Counted from the stretch's first letter, positions 16,572-26,600 are shown. The stretch is DNA of 35,590 bases from an uncultured Anaerovibrio sp. (GCA_934203205.1 CAKPYV010000023.1:1-35590), one strand, 5' to 3'. Notes: generated by a model not told the origin, from the letters alone. Made by a program: numbers and translations.

Positions 16572-17252
16572 TCAAAATCCCCTATTATCGAAGTCGATAA
16601 CCTTGTTATACTCCTCAATTAATTTTTTGTAGTAATAAATTGTTATCCCTATAGTGACTAGTGGTGTCACAATACATGATGCTACGGATGCTATCAAAAT
16701 GATAATGATTAATTTGCCAAAATCATAACGCACACCTGGCATCCTTCGCAGATCCTGTGCCTCGTTAACGGCTTTACCCATTTTGTATTGATAATAAATC
16801 AAATACAAACCTAAAGTAACTATGCCTATCAACACAGCTGGAATATAATCTCGTATACTGTCTTCACCAGCAATCTTCTGCAGATCTTTTACAAACATAT
16901 AATGCCAATATAGAGAATATATTCCCAAAGTTATCACAGTCAATAATAACCCCTTGCCAAAATCTCGATAAACTGGTGGTATAGAGCCAACAGTATTAAT
17001 CTTGTGCCTAGTCTCGTCATATTTTCTTTCCACCATGTCAGCTGCAACTGTACAAGCCTCGCTAACTTTGTTTCCTACAGACTTTACAGCAGGGGCTACA
17101 CTATCTACTGCTTGATTTATCTTGGCTTCTGTATTAGACTGAAATTCACTTTTTATCTGAGCCTCTTCCGCAATCAGCTTATGTCCACAGGAAGGACAAA
17201 ACTTATCCTCTGGACTTAATTTAGCACCACATTCCATACAAAAATTCCCCAT
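16572..17252 (-). CDS. Zinc-ribbon plus DUF4234-like membrane protein (operon gene 11)
   Basis: 226 residues. Zinc ribbon with Cys5, Cys8, Cys19, Cys22 (CMECG...CPSCG), a helical linker (about 40-88), then a membrane domain with helices near 100-120, 138-155 and 180-207. The pattern VITLGIYSLYWHYMF and VTLGLYLIYYQYKMGK fits DUF4234, a family of unknown role. GGAGG stands 7 bases before the ATG at 17252; an upstream extension adds only a few residues. It lies in the 12-gene operon, 49 bases after the secreted-protein gene. The function is not known; with the zinc ribbon inside the cell it could be a membrane adaptor. Confidence 0.78.
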   Translation of the reverse strand: MGNFCMECGAKLSPEDKFCPSCGHKLIAEEAQIKSEFQSNTEAKINQAVDSVAPAVKSVGNKVSEACTVAADMVERKYDETRHKINTVGSIPPVYRDFGKGLLLTVITLGIYSLYWHYMFVKDLQKIAGEDSIRDYIPAVLIGIVTLGLYLIYYQYKMGKAVNEAQDLRRMPGVRYDFGKLIIIILIASVASCIVTPLVTIGITIYYYKKLIEEYNKVIDFDNRGF

Positions 17253-17301
17253 GTCATTACCTCCAATTACCAATTGTGATTTATTTAGCTAAAGCTTATG
17301 G

Positions 17302-17994
17302 TTAAGAACCTACAACATCCTCATCCACATAAATTTCCGATTCTGGCTCAACGTAATTATAAGATACACTTGGAGCACTATATTCTACTGTTGGTGCTGG
17401 CGGAGTCCATCTAGGAGTCACGTCCTTATAACCGAACCAATTTGCACTGGCATCCCAGAACAGTTTATATTTAGTGGTTTCCTTCCCATCTTTATTTAAG
17501 AAGCCCAACAGCAAATCATTATCACCATCCACTTTTATATATGGATATTTACCATTATTGTAGTAGTTATTACTATCCACAAATTTTTCCATCTTCTTAT
17601 TAATTGGGTCATAGCCAAACATTACCGCATGACCTACTGAGTTAATTACCACAAATAATCGATCGGTAGCTTCATCATGGAACACTCTAAAGGCATAGCC
17701 ATAACCATTCTCAGGACAATAGCCATCAGTAATTCGCTTGTCATTCCACCAAATAATCAGATGATATCTTTTGGCATCTGAAGACCAAAGCAATTTGCGA
17801 AATCTGATTTTGAATTTTCCCAGAGAAGTATTGTATGACTTTTCCCATTTCTCATCATCACCTAATTGCAAGAAATCCGTAACGGCCAAGGTTTCAAAAT
17901 TTCCTGCACTGGCTTGAGGCATACCTTCTTCTGAGGCCACCCCCAGAAAAGTGAATAAGAGCATTACACAAGCAATTTTTCTTAAATATTTCAT
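17302..17994 (-). CDS. Secreted protein of unknown function (operon gene 10)
   Basis: 230 residues. A signal peptide (MKYLRKIACVMLLFTFLGVAS, cleavage near 30) is followed by one soluble domain rich in Trp, Tyr and Gly, and a Pro-rich acidic tail ending EIYVDEDVVGS. No cysteines remain after the signal, and no catalytic motif is recognised. The aromatic beta-strand-like pattern suggests an extracytoplasmic beta domain, perhaps carbohydrate- or protein-binding, but this is a guess. GGGGGA precedes the ATG. It lies 23 bases after the upstream gene of the same operon. Confidence 0.65.
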   Translation of the reverse strand: MKYLRKIACVMLLFTFLGVASEEGMPQASAGNFETLAVTDFLQLGDDEKWEKSYNTSLGKFKIRFRKLLWSSDAKRYHLIIWWNDKRITDGYCPENGYGYAFRVFHDEATDRLFVVINSVGHAVMFGYDPINKKMEKFVDSNNYYNNGKYPYIKVDGDNDLLLGFLNKDGKETTKYKLFWDASANWFGYKDVTPRWTPPAPTVEYSAPSVSYNYVEPESEIYVDEDVVGS

Positions 17995-18018
17995 AAATAT
18001 CCCCCATTCATTAAATTA

Positions 18019-19335
18019 TTAACGCTTTACCAATTTTCGCACTACCCAGCGAATTTTATGCATAGAAACATCTGCGGTGGTAAAATATGGTATCTTGCCA
18101 TTTTTCAGCTTATCATTGACATTAACACTAATGACTACATTCTTTGAGGTACTACCAGGAGACATGCTAGGTGAACCTGTTATTATTACTTTTTCATCTT
18201 TGGTATAGAACACCTCATTATCATAAGCCTTTAATGATATATCAACCAATGCTTCCTTAACATTAGGCACATTATCCTTGGTGCCATTGTAAAATTCGCC
18301 ACTAATCATGATATTTCCATTAGCTCCAGCATATACGTTGTTGACTAGGAATACCACCTCTTCTTTCTTTTTCAAACCTTCATTATTTTCCCTAAGTTTA
18401 TCATTAGCCTTTGTTTTTAAGTCTGCTAACTTCCGTCCATCATTTTCATTTTTCTTATGAATATAAGTGCTCAGCACATCCTCCAACTTAGACCAGCGTA
18501 GCATTTCCTTACCTGACGCAATAGACTTTGTATTAGTCTTTTTGTCCTTGTATTCAATATCAATATCTGAGAGGCCATAGTATTTAGGATAAACATTGTT
18601 AAAATCATCCACAATCTGCCGATATTCATCAGATACATAATTAGATAAATCGCCAGTATCTTCCTGAGAATAGCTAACAGCTGCTTTAATACTTTGCAAA
18701 TATGTTATTTCATAATCTACCAACTGTCTTAAGGCATAAAAATTTTCATCTGAGCTATTATCCTGATTTTTCCTTTGCTTATCTTCCGATTTTTTTATTT
18801 CCTTACTAAGTTTATCCAGCTGATCAATGTGTTTTTGCAAATCATCAGTAACATTCTTACGCTCTGTATCTGTTGCATCCCCAGGCAAATCAGCTATTTT
18901 GTCTGCTGTTTTATCTAATTCTTCAGTAATAGCAACAAAATCAGCACAGTTTTCTTGATACTCAGAACCAGATACACCATAAATTATAAAAGAAATAACT
19001 ATAAGAATGGCAGCAATAGCACCTATTAGTTTTGTCTTACCAACTTTTGTTAATACTGACATATTCCCTTGAACACTATTCTCTTTAACACTATCTACAG
19101 CTGCATGAGTTGATTGATAGTTATTACACTCTACATGGGAAATATCTGCTACAACATTATCTGTCTGTAACTCTGCAGACTCATTCTTTGGTATTTCCAC
19201 CAAATTTGATTCAACATTATCATTTACAATATCATCATCAGACAAAGGCGTTTCTTCTGGCCTGGCACATCCACACATACCACAGAAGTTTTTTTCATTT
19301 GCCTTGTGTCCACAATTAGGGCATTCCCAGCTCAT
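18019..19335 (-). CDS. Zinc-ribbon membrane protein with extracytoplasmic coiled-coil and Ig-like domain (operon gene 9)
   Basis: 438 residues. Zinc ribbon at the N-terminus (Cys5, Cys8, Cys18, Cys21; WECPNCG...FCGMCG), an acidic disordered linker (about 28-95), one membrane helix (about 103-120), a long charged helical region (about 125-320) and a C-terminal beta domain (about 325-438) resembling FxLYD/DUF-type Ig-like folds (VNNVYAGANGNIMISGEFYN). The plan matches the operon's last gene and is reminiscent of cell-envelope stress proteins with a cytosolic zinc ribbon, such as TcaA-like proteins. The function is unknown. GGGAGGAG precedes the ATG. It starts 13 bases after the glycosidase stop. 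Confidence 0.75.
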   Translation of the reverse strand: MSWECPNCGHKANEKNFCGMCGCARPEETPLSDDDIVNDNVESNLVEIPKNESAELQTDNVVADISHVECNNYQSTHAAVDSVKENSVQGNMSVLTKVGKTKLIGAIAAILIVISFIIYGVSGSEYQENCADFVAITEELDKTADKIADLPGDATDTERKNVTDDLQKHIDQLDKLSKEIKKSEDKQRKNQDNSSDENFYALRQLVDYEITYLQSIKAAVSYSQEDTGDLSNYVSDEYRQIVDDFNNVYPKYYGLSDIDIEYKDKKTNTKSIASGKEMLRWSKLEDVLSTYIHKKNENDGRKLADLKTKANDKLRENNEGLKKKEEVVFLVNNVYAGANGNIMISGEFYNGTKDNVPNVKEALVDISLKAYDNEVFYTKDEKVIITGSPSMSPGSTSKNVVISVNVNDKLKNGKIPYFTTADVSMHKIRWVVRKLVKR

Positions 19336-19348
19336 TTCCTACTCCTCC

Positions 19349-20533
19349 CTACGCAAGATGCAATAACTTTGCTCTTATAACTTTTCTAACAGAATCATCC
19401 AACTGCTCCTGACTAATATTTCCATTCTGTACAGCCTGCAGGATTCCATTATAAACGGCAATTTCATGATCATATTCATGACAAACCATAACAATATCCG
19501 CACCAGCCTTGATGGCATCAACACCTACCTGTGCATAATCATAATAATTAGCAATAGCTCCCATATCCATGTCGTCTGTAATAATCAAGCCCTTATATCC
19601 CAGTTGATTACGCAATAACTCCTTCATAATAACCGGCGACATACTAGCAGGCTGATTTCCATCCAAAGCCGAATAAGTGACATGTGTTACCATAACCATA
19701 TAACTATCATTGTCTACATTATCAATTATGTATTTAAATGGCTTTATATCTTCCGCTTCCAACGTATCTTTAGCTGCTGATACATTAACAAATCCATGAT
19801 GCGAATCAGCATCCCCCTTGCCTATGCCTGGAAAATGCTTCAAACTGCACAACATGTTCTCTACCTGATAGCCTTGCACTGCCGATTCCACAAATTTCGT
19901 TACTACATCAGCATCATCACTATACATACGATGCGCTGAATCCATACCCACATCTGCTACTGGAGCAAAATTCACATTAAAACCTATATTTTTCAAACTG
20001 CTGGCAGTCCTAGCTGCCAGCAGTTTGGCATCTTCCGGATTACCTGACATGGCTACATCTCTCTGTGCTGGAGGTGGTGGCAGCTTATCCTTCATGCGAG
20101 CTACCAGACCGCCTTCCTCGTCTACAGCAATAAAAAGTGGCAATCCAGAGGCAACTTGTTCCTGTAACTGGCGATTTAATTCTTGCACTTGTTCCTGAGA
20201 TTCCATATTGCGATCGAATAATATGACACCACCTATATGAAATTCCTGTAACATGTAAGCTATATCATCATTCATGGTGGTGCCATGAACACCAATCATG
20301 ATTAACTGTCCCACTTTTTCAGCCTGAGACATACCTGACAATATTTTTTCTGTTTTCTCCTCCAGAGTTAGCTCATTATTTTTAGATACCTCCTGAGCAG
20401 TCGTAGGAGATACATCATTACTGCCAAAGCAGCCAGCAGCAAAGCCAGCTCCAGCTATAGTACTCAGTAGGAAAACAACCGCCAATATTTTTGCCCAATA
20501 ACTGCTGCCTCTTCTTCGTCCCTTGTTTTTCAT
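19349..20533 (-). CDS. Glycoside hydrolase family 3, NagZ-like beta-N-acetylhexosaminidase, membrane-anchored (operon gene 8)
   Basis: 394 residues. An N-terminal hydrophobic segment (about 14-34) ending AAGC may be a lipoprotein signal (Cys35; the -3 residue is Ala, so the lipobox is imperfect) or a signal anchor. The GH3 domain follows: IGQLIMIG-like start, LFIAVDEEGGLVARM, KHFPGIGKGDADSHHG (about 230; the Asp-His dyad characteristic of NagZ-type enzymes is kept) and TDDMDMGAI (about 319) with the nucleophile Asp. It should remove GlcNAc from peptidoglycan fragments or other glycans outside the membrane. No C-terminal GH3 beta domain is present. GGAG lies about 8 bases before the ATG. Its place in the operon suggests local wall trimming. 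Confidence 0.88.
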   Translation of the reverse strand: MKNKGRRRGSSYWAKILAVVFLLSTIAGAGFAAGCFGSNDVSPTTAQEVSKNNELTLEEKTEKILSGMSQAEKVGQLIMIGVHGTTMNDDIAYMLQEFHIGGVILFDRNMESQEQVQELNRQLQEQVASGLPLFIAVDEEGGLVARMKDKLPPPPAQRDVAMSGNPEDAKLLAARTASSLKNIGFNVNFAPVADVGMDSAHRMYSDDADVVTKFVESAVQGYQVENMLCSLKHFPGIGKGDADSHHGFVNVSAAKDTLEAEDIKPFKYIIDNVDNDSYMVMVTHVTYSALDGNQPASMSPVIMKELLRNQLGYKGLIITDDMDMGAIANYYDYAQVGVDAIKAGADIVMVCHEYDHEIAVYNGILQAVQNGNISQEQLDDSVRKVIRAKLLHLA

Positions 20534-20559
20534 GCTATTTGCTCCATTTTCTGGTCACT

Positions 20560-21747
20560 TTATTTTACCTTGTGCTTCATATCATCAATTTTCCAGCCAG
20601 AACTTGTTTTTATCATTACAGCTCTGCCGTTAAAATATTTAGTTCCTCCTGGATTATCTACAGCCTTCAAGGTATAATCCAGTATTACCTGATTATCTGA
20701 GGACGACTCTACCGTAATATTGCTAACCTCACTGCTTACAGTTGTGGCAAATCCCTTGGCCCAGCCTTCATATCCTACCCTTGACTGCCAAGCATCACTA
20801 GTGCAGGCATAGGCTCCACGATAGTTACCATCAGTTATATTACTATGATAGCGTTTCAATATGGCTGCTGAATCCTCTGCATTATTTCTAGTCTTTACCT
20901 GCTCTGTATTCTCTGCTTTTTTACTCTCTTGTGAAGATGTCCTAGACTCATTTGGCATATAATTTTTGTAATCATCATCATGCTCAAAAACCGTTGATTT
21001 TTTTACTTGTTGATTGGCATTGTTTTTATAACTACCGTCCTCGCGGTTGCTTATAAAAAAATACCCAGCTCCCAGCATCAAGCACAGCACCATCATTATA
21101 GCTATGGCTTTATTGTTATGGTTTTTTGCCTCATTCGCCAGCTGTCTTTCCAGCTTAGCTTTTTCACTACGAGCCATTGCTATTTCCTGCTGGGCTTTTT
21201 CTCTAGCTTCCCGTTCCTGTTGAGCAGCCTTTTGGGCTATCTCAACCTGATGGGCAGCTTCTGATTCCCGCCAAGCCTTCTCCTCTGCAGCTTTAGCTTC
21301 TCTAGCAGCTTCAGCTTCCCGTTGTGCTTTTTCAGCAGCTTCTTTTTCCCGCCGCCGCTGTTCTTCTTCCTCTAAAGCCTGCTGTTTTATTTTCCTTTGC
21401 TGGGCTTCAGCCTTTTGGCGTTCCTTTTCCTCATCCGTCCAGTCCAGGGCATAGGAAAAAACATTAATGATAAATTCTATCCGCCCTGATTGAATATTAT
21501 TGTCTTGCAATATATTAGCAATTTCCTGACGGGCTTTTTTTACATCCTCTACTGAATCCTTATCAGTTTTACATAGAATATCCCCAATATTAAACTGCAA
21601 GGCTCGTAGCAGTGCCATTCTGTCACTACCCTTGATTGCCTCATTTTTCATGTTCGTCTCGAAACAATCAATATCAAATATTAACTGAAGGTTGTTCTCC
21701 AGTATTTTTTTTAATTTTTCTGCCGTTTCCTTATAGTCGTCTATCAT
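20560..21747 (-). CDS. Coiled-coil membrane protein with NTF2-like C-terminal domain (operon gene 7)
   Basis: 395 residues. Residues 1-105 form a helical domain paralogous to that of the preceding gene, sharing IEFI at 90-93, FSYAL at 97-101 and Trp103 at identical positions. Then a long Ala/Glu/Arg/Lys coiled coil (about 108-210), a membrane helix (about 213-232), a polar linker, and a C-terminal domain (about 290-395) with the look of NTF2-like/DUF4878 folds (YRGAYACTSDAWQSRVGYEGW...GWKIDDM). The N-terminal part should be cytoplasmic and the NTF2-like part outside. A start four codons upstream (21759) is possible; GGGGT 6 bases before the ATG at 21747 favours the latter. The function is unknown; it could tie a cytoplasmic complex to the membrane. 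Confidence 0.75.
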   Translation of the reverse strand: MIDDYKETAEKLKKILENNLQLIFDIDCFETNMKNEAIKGSDRMALLRALQFNIGDILCKTDKDSVEDVKKARQEIANILQDNNIQSGRIEFIINVFSYALDWTDEEKERQKAEAQQRKIKQQALEEEEQRRREKEAAEKAQREAEAAREAKAAEEKAWRESEAAHQVEIAQKAAQQEREAREKAQQEIAMARSEKAKLERQLANEAKNHNNKAIAIMMVLCLMLGAGYFFISNREDGSYKNNANQQVKKSTVFEHDDDYKNYMPNESRTSSQESKKAENTEQVKTRNNAEDSAAILKRYHSNITDGNYRGAYACTSDAWQSRVGYEGWAKGFATTVSSEVSNITVESSSDNQVILDYTLKAVDNPGGTKYFNGRAVMIKTSSGWKIDDMKHKVK

Positions 21748-21768
21748 TGTGTACCCCATATAATTATC

Positions 21769-22443
21769 TTATCTTTTCTTGCCACAACCTGTACAGAATT
21801 TGCCATGATTTTCCTTGCCACAGTCTGGGCATATCCATACCTCTGACGGCTGTGTCGGTCTTGCTGTACCACAAGCTGTACAAAAATTGCTAATATTACT
21901 TTTACCACATTTAACACAAAGCCAACTATCAGATTGCAATTCATCTGGCTTTTTTCTGCCACAATTTTCACAATAGAAAAATTTATTTTCATCGCCGCAG
22001 AAAGGACATTGCCAAGTTTTTTCATCTGGAAGAACTTCATCTGCTGAATGAATATCTTTCATGTCCTCTATGCCGGGTGAATTGGCTTCCGAGTTATTAA
22101 CCAAAATATCTTGCTGAGGAGCTGCTTTCTCCTGCCACCCCAAAGCATAGCTAAATATATCTACAATAAATTCAATTCTACTTGGCTGCATATGATTGTT
22201 GCTCAATAACTCCTCCAGCTGAGCGCAGCCATCACTAACGGATTCAGGATTGCTCACCTCTATCTGATTCATTATCTCCGCACTTTTGTACTTCATAGCA
22301 TTTTCAATAGCCTGACAATCAGAACGTTTTACGCCCTTCTCACGTAGCTTTGACAATAGCAGTTCATAATTTGTCAGCAAGGTCTTGTCTTTACTAAGAA
22401 GCTCCCGCAATATCTGGGCAACATCCAAGTATTCTTCCTTCAT
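21769..22443 (-). CDS. Protein with paralogous helical domain and three zinc ribbons (operon gene 6)
   Basis: 224 residues, soluble. Residues 1-105 match the N-terminal domain of the following gene without gaps (SRIEFIVDIFSYALGW against SGRIEFIINVFSYALDW). An acidic linker leads to three four-cysteine zinc ribbons of the WxCPxCG...FCxxCG type, with cysteines 146/149/158/161, 176/179/188/191 and 205/208/217/220. Such ribbons usually mediate protein contacts rather than DNA binding. It may be the cytosolic hub to which the other zinc-ribbon membrane proteins of the operon belong. GGGAG precedes the ATG. No catalytic motif is visible. Confidence 0.75.
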   Translation of the reverse strand: MKEEYLDVAQILRELLSKDKTLLTNYELLLSKLREKGVKRSDCQAIENAMKYKSAEIMNQIEVSNPESVSDGCAQLEELLSNNHMQPSRIEFIVDIFSYALGWQEKAAPQQDILVNNSEANSPGIEDMKDIHSADEVLPDEKTWQCPFCGDENKFFYCENCGRKKPDELQSDSWLCVKCGKSNISNFCTACGTARPTQPSEVWICPDCGKENHGKFCTGCGKKR

Positions 22444-22468
22444 AATTATTCATCTCCCAACTATGTGC

Positions 22469-22512
22469 AAAGGGCAAGCAGAACAAATATAACTTAAGTT
22501 CTGTTGCCCTTT
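22469..22512 (-). repeat. Intercistronic hairpin between operon genes 5 and 6
   Basis: A stem of about 15 bp with one bulge (AAAGGGCA...CAGAAC against GTTCTG...TTGCCCTTT), fully inside the 101-base gap. No U-tract follows it on the minus strand, so it is more likely an mRNA stability or processing element than a terminator. Confidence 0.6.
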
Positions 22513-22544
22513 ACTGTTAAATTACTGTCAAAATAGTAGTGGCT

Positions 22545-23633
22545 CTACCTTAGTTCCAGTTGACCTTCTTTTTTGCACTCCCATGATGGAGATTTACTTG
22601 CAAACCAGGCTGGAGCAATTACATCAAAACCATTATATTTGATTTCCTTCCTGAAGTTAGAATTAAACACCTCACTCATACCACCTGTTGTATGCACATT
22701 TACCTCATAATCCAAGGTTGCTCTAGGATAAACTATGTACAGATCTTGCAATCCCACAGGAATCGCCCAAAAATCACCATTGGCTTTTGGCGCATAAATA
22801 GGTGCTTCATGAGTATTTATTCTTTCCTTTGCATTAATGCATGCCAATTCCACCACTTCAAATCTTGATTTAAACTCGCTGCGCTTATTGCGGAAAGCAG
22901 TTGAAGCATTTCTGTAAAGACTAATAAGAGCTGTATACTCCTTTAGCACCTCATTATGCTTTTTATTGATTATATCTTTTGTCTCAATAGCTTTTTCAGT
23001 CGTATTTCTCATGTTGTTTACATTGCTAATATTATTGACAGCTCTAGGCATGTTACGAGCATTAGGCTCTAAAATAGGGGGAGGATTGTTCATCAGCTCA
23101 TCATGAATAGACCTGCGACGATCCCCGGCAATACGATCCTGCAAACGCTGTATTTCACTTTCATATTCCTGCTGCTTACCTGACAAGCTACCTAATTGCT
23201 GATTAACTTTATTTAATTCGCTCCTGCAATTTTCATAATTTTTACGATGTACTTGAGCTAAATTACCAGCCCTGCATACTGCATAGACTGCCAACAGCAA
23301 TGCGAGAATACCCGTACCTGCACCTAAGATGGCTATATATAATGTATATCCATCTGCTTTATTGCTAAGCTCTGATTGAATTTTTTCTAAAGCATTAGTC
23401 TGCCCCTGGTCTACATCCATATTAGGCTTATCAGGGTTGCTTGCCCTTTCTTCCTCGTGCTTTTCTATATCATTTGAACTATTGCCGTTATTTCCATCAT
23501 TACCGCCTGCTAATTCTACTTTCGCAGTGGGTGTTTGTGCGGCTTCAGCAGCATATACCTGTGGGCTGCCTACCAGCAGCCCGCAAACAGCTAGCAGAAT
23601 AGCTAGCTTAACAAAAATCTTTTTAAATTTCAT
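22545..23633 (-). CDS. Signal-peptide, single-TM, coiled-coil protein (operon gene 5)
   Basis: 362 residues. A signal peptide (cleavage near VYA-AEA, 28-31), a Gly/Asn-rich and acidic outside segment (about 31-95), one membrane helix (about 98-120) followed by basic residues, then a cytoplasmic coiled coil (about 128-172), a basic low-complexity stretch and a helical region up to about 280, and a compact C-terminal domain (about 285-362; FWAIPVGLQDLYIVYP). The topology would place the coiled coil and C-terminal domain inside the cell, able to contact the cytoplasmic NTPases encoded just upstream. Its ATG overlaps the TGA of the actin-like gene (ATGA), so the two are translationally coupled, which supports a stoichiometric complex. 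The family is not recognised. Confidence 0.75.
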   Translation of the reverse strand: MKFKKIFVKLAILLAVCGLLVGSPQVYAAEAAQTPTAKVELAGGNDGNNGNSSNDIEKHEEERASNPDKPNMDVDQGQTNALEKIQSELSNKADGYTLYIAILGAGTGILALLLAVYAVCRAGNLAQVHRKNYENCRSELNKVNQQLGSLSGKQQEYESEIQRLQDRIAGDRRRSIHDELMNNPPPILEPNARNMPRAVNNISNVNNMRNTTEKAIETKDIINKKHNEVLKEYTALISLYRNASTAFRNKRSEFKSRFEVVELACINAKERINTHEAPIYAPKANGDFWAIPVGLQDLYIVYPRATLDYEVNVHTTGGMSEVFNSNFRKEIKYNGFDVIAPAWFASKSPSWECKKEGQLELR

Positions 23634-26600
23634 CGGCCCATCATCTCCATCATCTTCTTAAGGGCAGTAATATAGACAGGCTCTACATAAACTTCCTTGA
23701 TGTTTTTGCCCTTTTCTGCCACATAGTAGTTCAAAACAGCCTTCTTAAGATCTGACTGCTTGCCTTCATCGTATTCGATGCCGTTCAGCCACACACTTTT
23801 CTTATTCTTGTTAAATTCCTTTACAAAGGCATTGAACTCATCAATATTGGTAATATCAATACCAGCAGAAATTTCCCTAGCTGAAATAAAGTCATCCTCG
23901 GCTTTGCTCTCTCCATTAAGGTTAAAGGACTCTCCAGCCAAAACAGAATTAATGATATATTCATCCTCTGTATCACCAAATAGCTTCTCAGCTGTTTCCT
24001 CCTCAGCCCGCATCTGATGACGTGGTCTCTCGGTAATCATGCCGCTGGCCACCTCAATTTTTGGACGTTCACTCAAATAAATCTTCACGTCATATTTCTC
24101 TTCAAAACCAGCTGCTTCCTGAAGAATTTTCTTCAATACACCCATACGTGTATTACTATCCCTAAAGATACTGCCGCCAACTAACCAGTAGAAAATACGA
24201 GAACCATTACCACCTACATAGATATCAGGTACATGATTCTCCACATATATACCTTCCTTGTGCAACTTTCGCAGCAATTTACCTACGTAATACATAATAC
24301 CTGCCATAGCAAACTGGCTATCCTGCAAAATACCTCTAACAGCATCATTACCGGTAATATTGGTAAGATTTTCCAAATATTTGTCACTATGGGCACGCAT
24401 ATCTGCATCTATCAGTGTATTGCATCTATCCTTGCTCAATCCTAGAGTGTCTACAGCATTGCCGCTAATCAATTCATAACCATAATCATAAATAGGTCTG
24501 AAGAGATAGCGCCCTGCAAAACGGATTGAGGTATTATAGACAATTCTTCCCGGCCTACCGCTAATAATGGAAATGTCCGTTGTGCCGGCACCAATATCCA
24601 GACAGATAGCACCATCACCAAAATTAGTATCACTATTGCCTAGTTTATTGAAATACAAGGCAGTAGCCACACTTTCCAGCTGGGTATCAAAATTATTCTG
24701 ATTCATATTAAAGCCAGTCCCCTGACAAGCATCGTGACCAGCCTTCAAGCAAGTTGCCTCAAAGGAATCCTGTCCTTCGGCAGAGAAAGCAGATGGATAG
24801 GAAAAATGCCAACTCAGCTCTGCCACACCCTTGGAAGCGGCTTCTACAGCAGCCTGCATACAAATCTGTTCCAGATAGGATTTAGTCTTGCGACGGTTGC
24901 TATCTGTACCATTGGCATCTCCCTGCCACTTCAAGTTCGCTTCAATTGTATCCTCATTTTCTATAAACATCTGGGTACTAACATCATCAAGAGTAAAGAT
25001 ATGCCCATCCTGTAACGGTCTGAAATCTGCATTTTGCAATTTTGTGTTCAGAATATGGTATATGGTCAGGAAGGAGCCATCTTCATTCATTACCCTATCT
25101 GCCAACAGATGATAATACAAATGATTGTGCAAAGCACCGGACTCTGTTACCTGATACAGATGCGGATTCAAGGTCAGCTTTTCTGGCTCTTTCCCCTTGT
25201 TCTTGTAGTAGAGCATGGTACTGGAAGTACCAAAATCAACACTAATATCCCATTTAGACATGCCATTGATTTCCACATTTCGTGGATGAGTCAGCAGGAT
25301 AATACCGCCATTCTCCACTACACTGCGGCTGCTGCCCTTAGCAGAGCAGTTGACATAGCAATGCAGTGCTTCCGGAAAAGAAATCAGGCAGGCAGTATAC
25401 TGGTTGGACAAACCTCTATCCGGAACATCTGGAGAAATTGCTTCGCCATAACTCCAAGGCACAGTATAAAAATAATCCTTGCCGGCTTCAGATGCATTAG
25501 TCATAGAATCTGCATTACCATAATAGAAATAGTATTTATGCCAATCCTCCCGCTGGAAATTTGGCCAAATAGCAATTTCTGGTACAGCCTTCATGACATA
25601 GATAATATCATTCTCTTTATATTCCTTGACGAAATCATAATCCTGGGAACCATTAGCGCCAGATAATGGGAAACTAAAATGAACCGCTGTTGCATTGTTG
25701 ATACGTTCGATCCACATACGATCTATAATATCCTCAGCAGTGAAATATTCCAGCATTTCCTGCTTCAATGGCACTACAACACTGCAGTTTTCATCATTGG
25801 CAATAACTTCTGAACCACGAATATTCATTGCTCCTGGAATAGCATCTACAGGCTCCACCAGAACCAACTTATCAGTAAAGAAATCCTCTGGACGACGATA
25901 TTCTGCATTCTGTAGCAAAACATCCCCCAGCTTGCCCTTGTCATCCCCTAGCCAAATCTCAGAAATATCATTAGCTGTAATACCAGGCCAAACCACCAGC
26001 TGAGTTCTTGGCACACCCCAAGCATCGCTCATTTCCTTCAATGCAGTTGGGGAAGCAAGAATTATATTTTTATTCTTGCCAGGATTCAGAGATGGCTGCA
26101 GCTTAACGTGAGAATCCTCAACCGTTGCCTCCTTAGCAGGAATAGCGGTATCAAGCAATCTGAAGATACCAATATTAATTTTTAGATTTCCAGCATGATC
26201 CGCCAATCTCACTGATTCTACACTATGGCCCAGTTTTTTCTGAATATCTTCACAGTATTCTGCTAGACGCTGACGTGTCATCAGAAATTCATAATTGTCG
26301 TCTCTATCTTTGACCTGCACTTTCAACTGTTCACTGAGATTTTTTAACCAATTAAACAAGTAGGTTAAATCATCATTAGTCAGAAAAGATATAGGATCTG
26401 TCATGTAATAACCATCTGTACTCCACGGAGATGGCAGATTGCCATCAAATTCATTCATATAATCTGCAGCAGAGGCTACCAATGTACTAGGTGAGGTAAT
26501 CGCAATTGGAATGTCCTGATAAAACAGAATATAAATATTATTCCAATCGGTATCTTGAGTAATCAAACCTTTTTTACCAGGAGATAATTTATACAGAATC

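Noticed and set aside
25034..25666. A 210-codon open frame on the plus strand inside the actin-like gene
   Set aside because: It is fully antisense to a gene with intact motifs, has no ribosome binding site and reads as noise.
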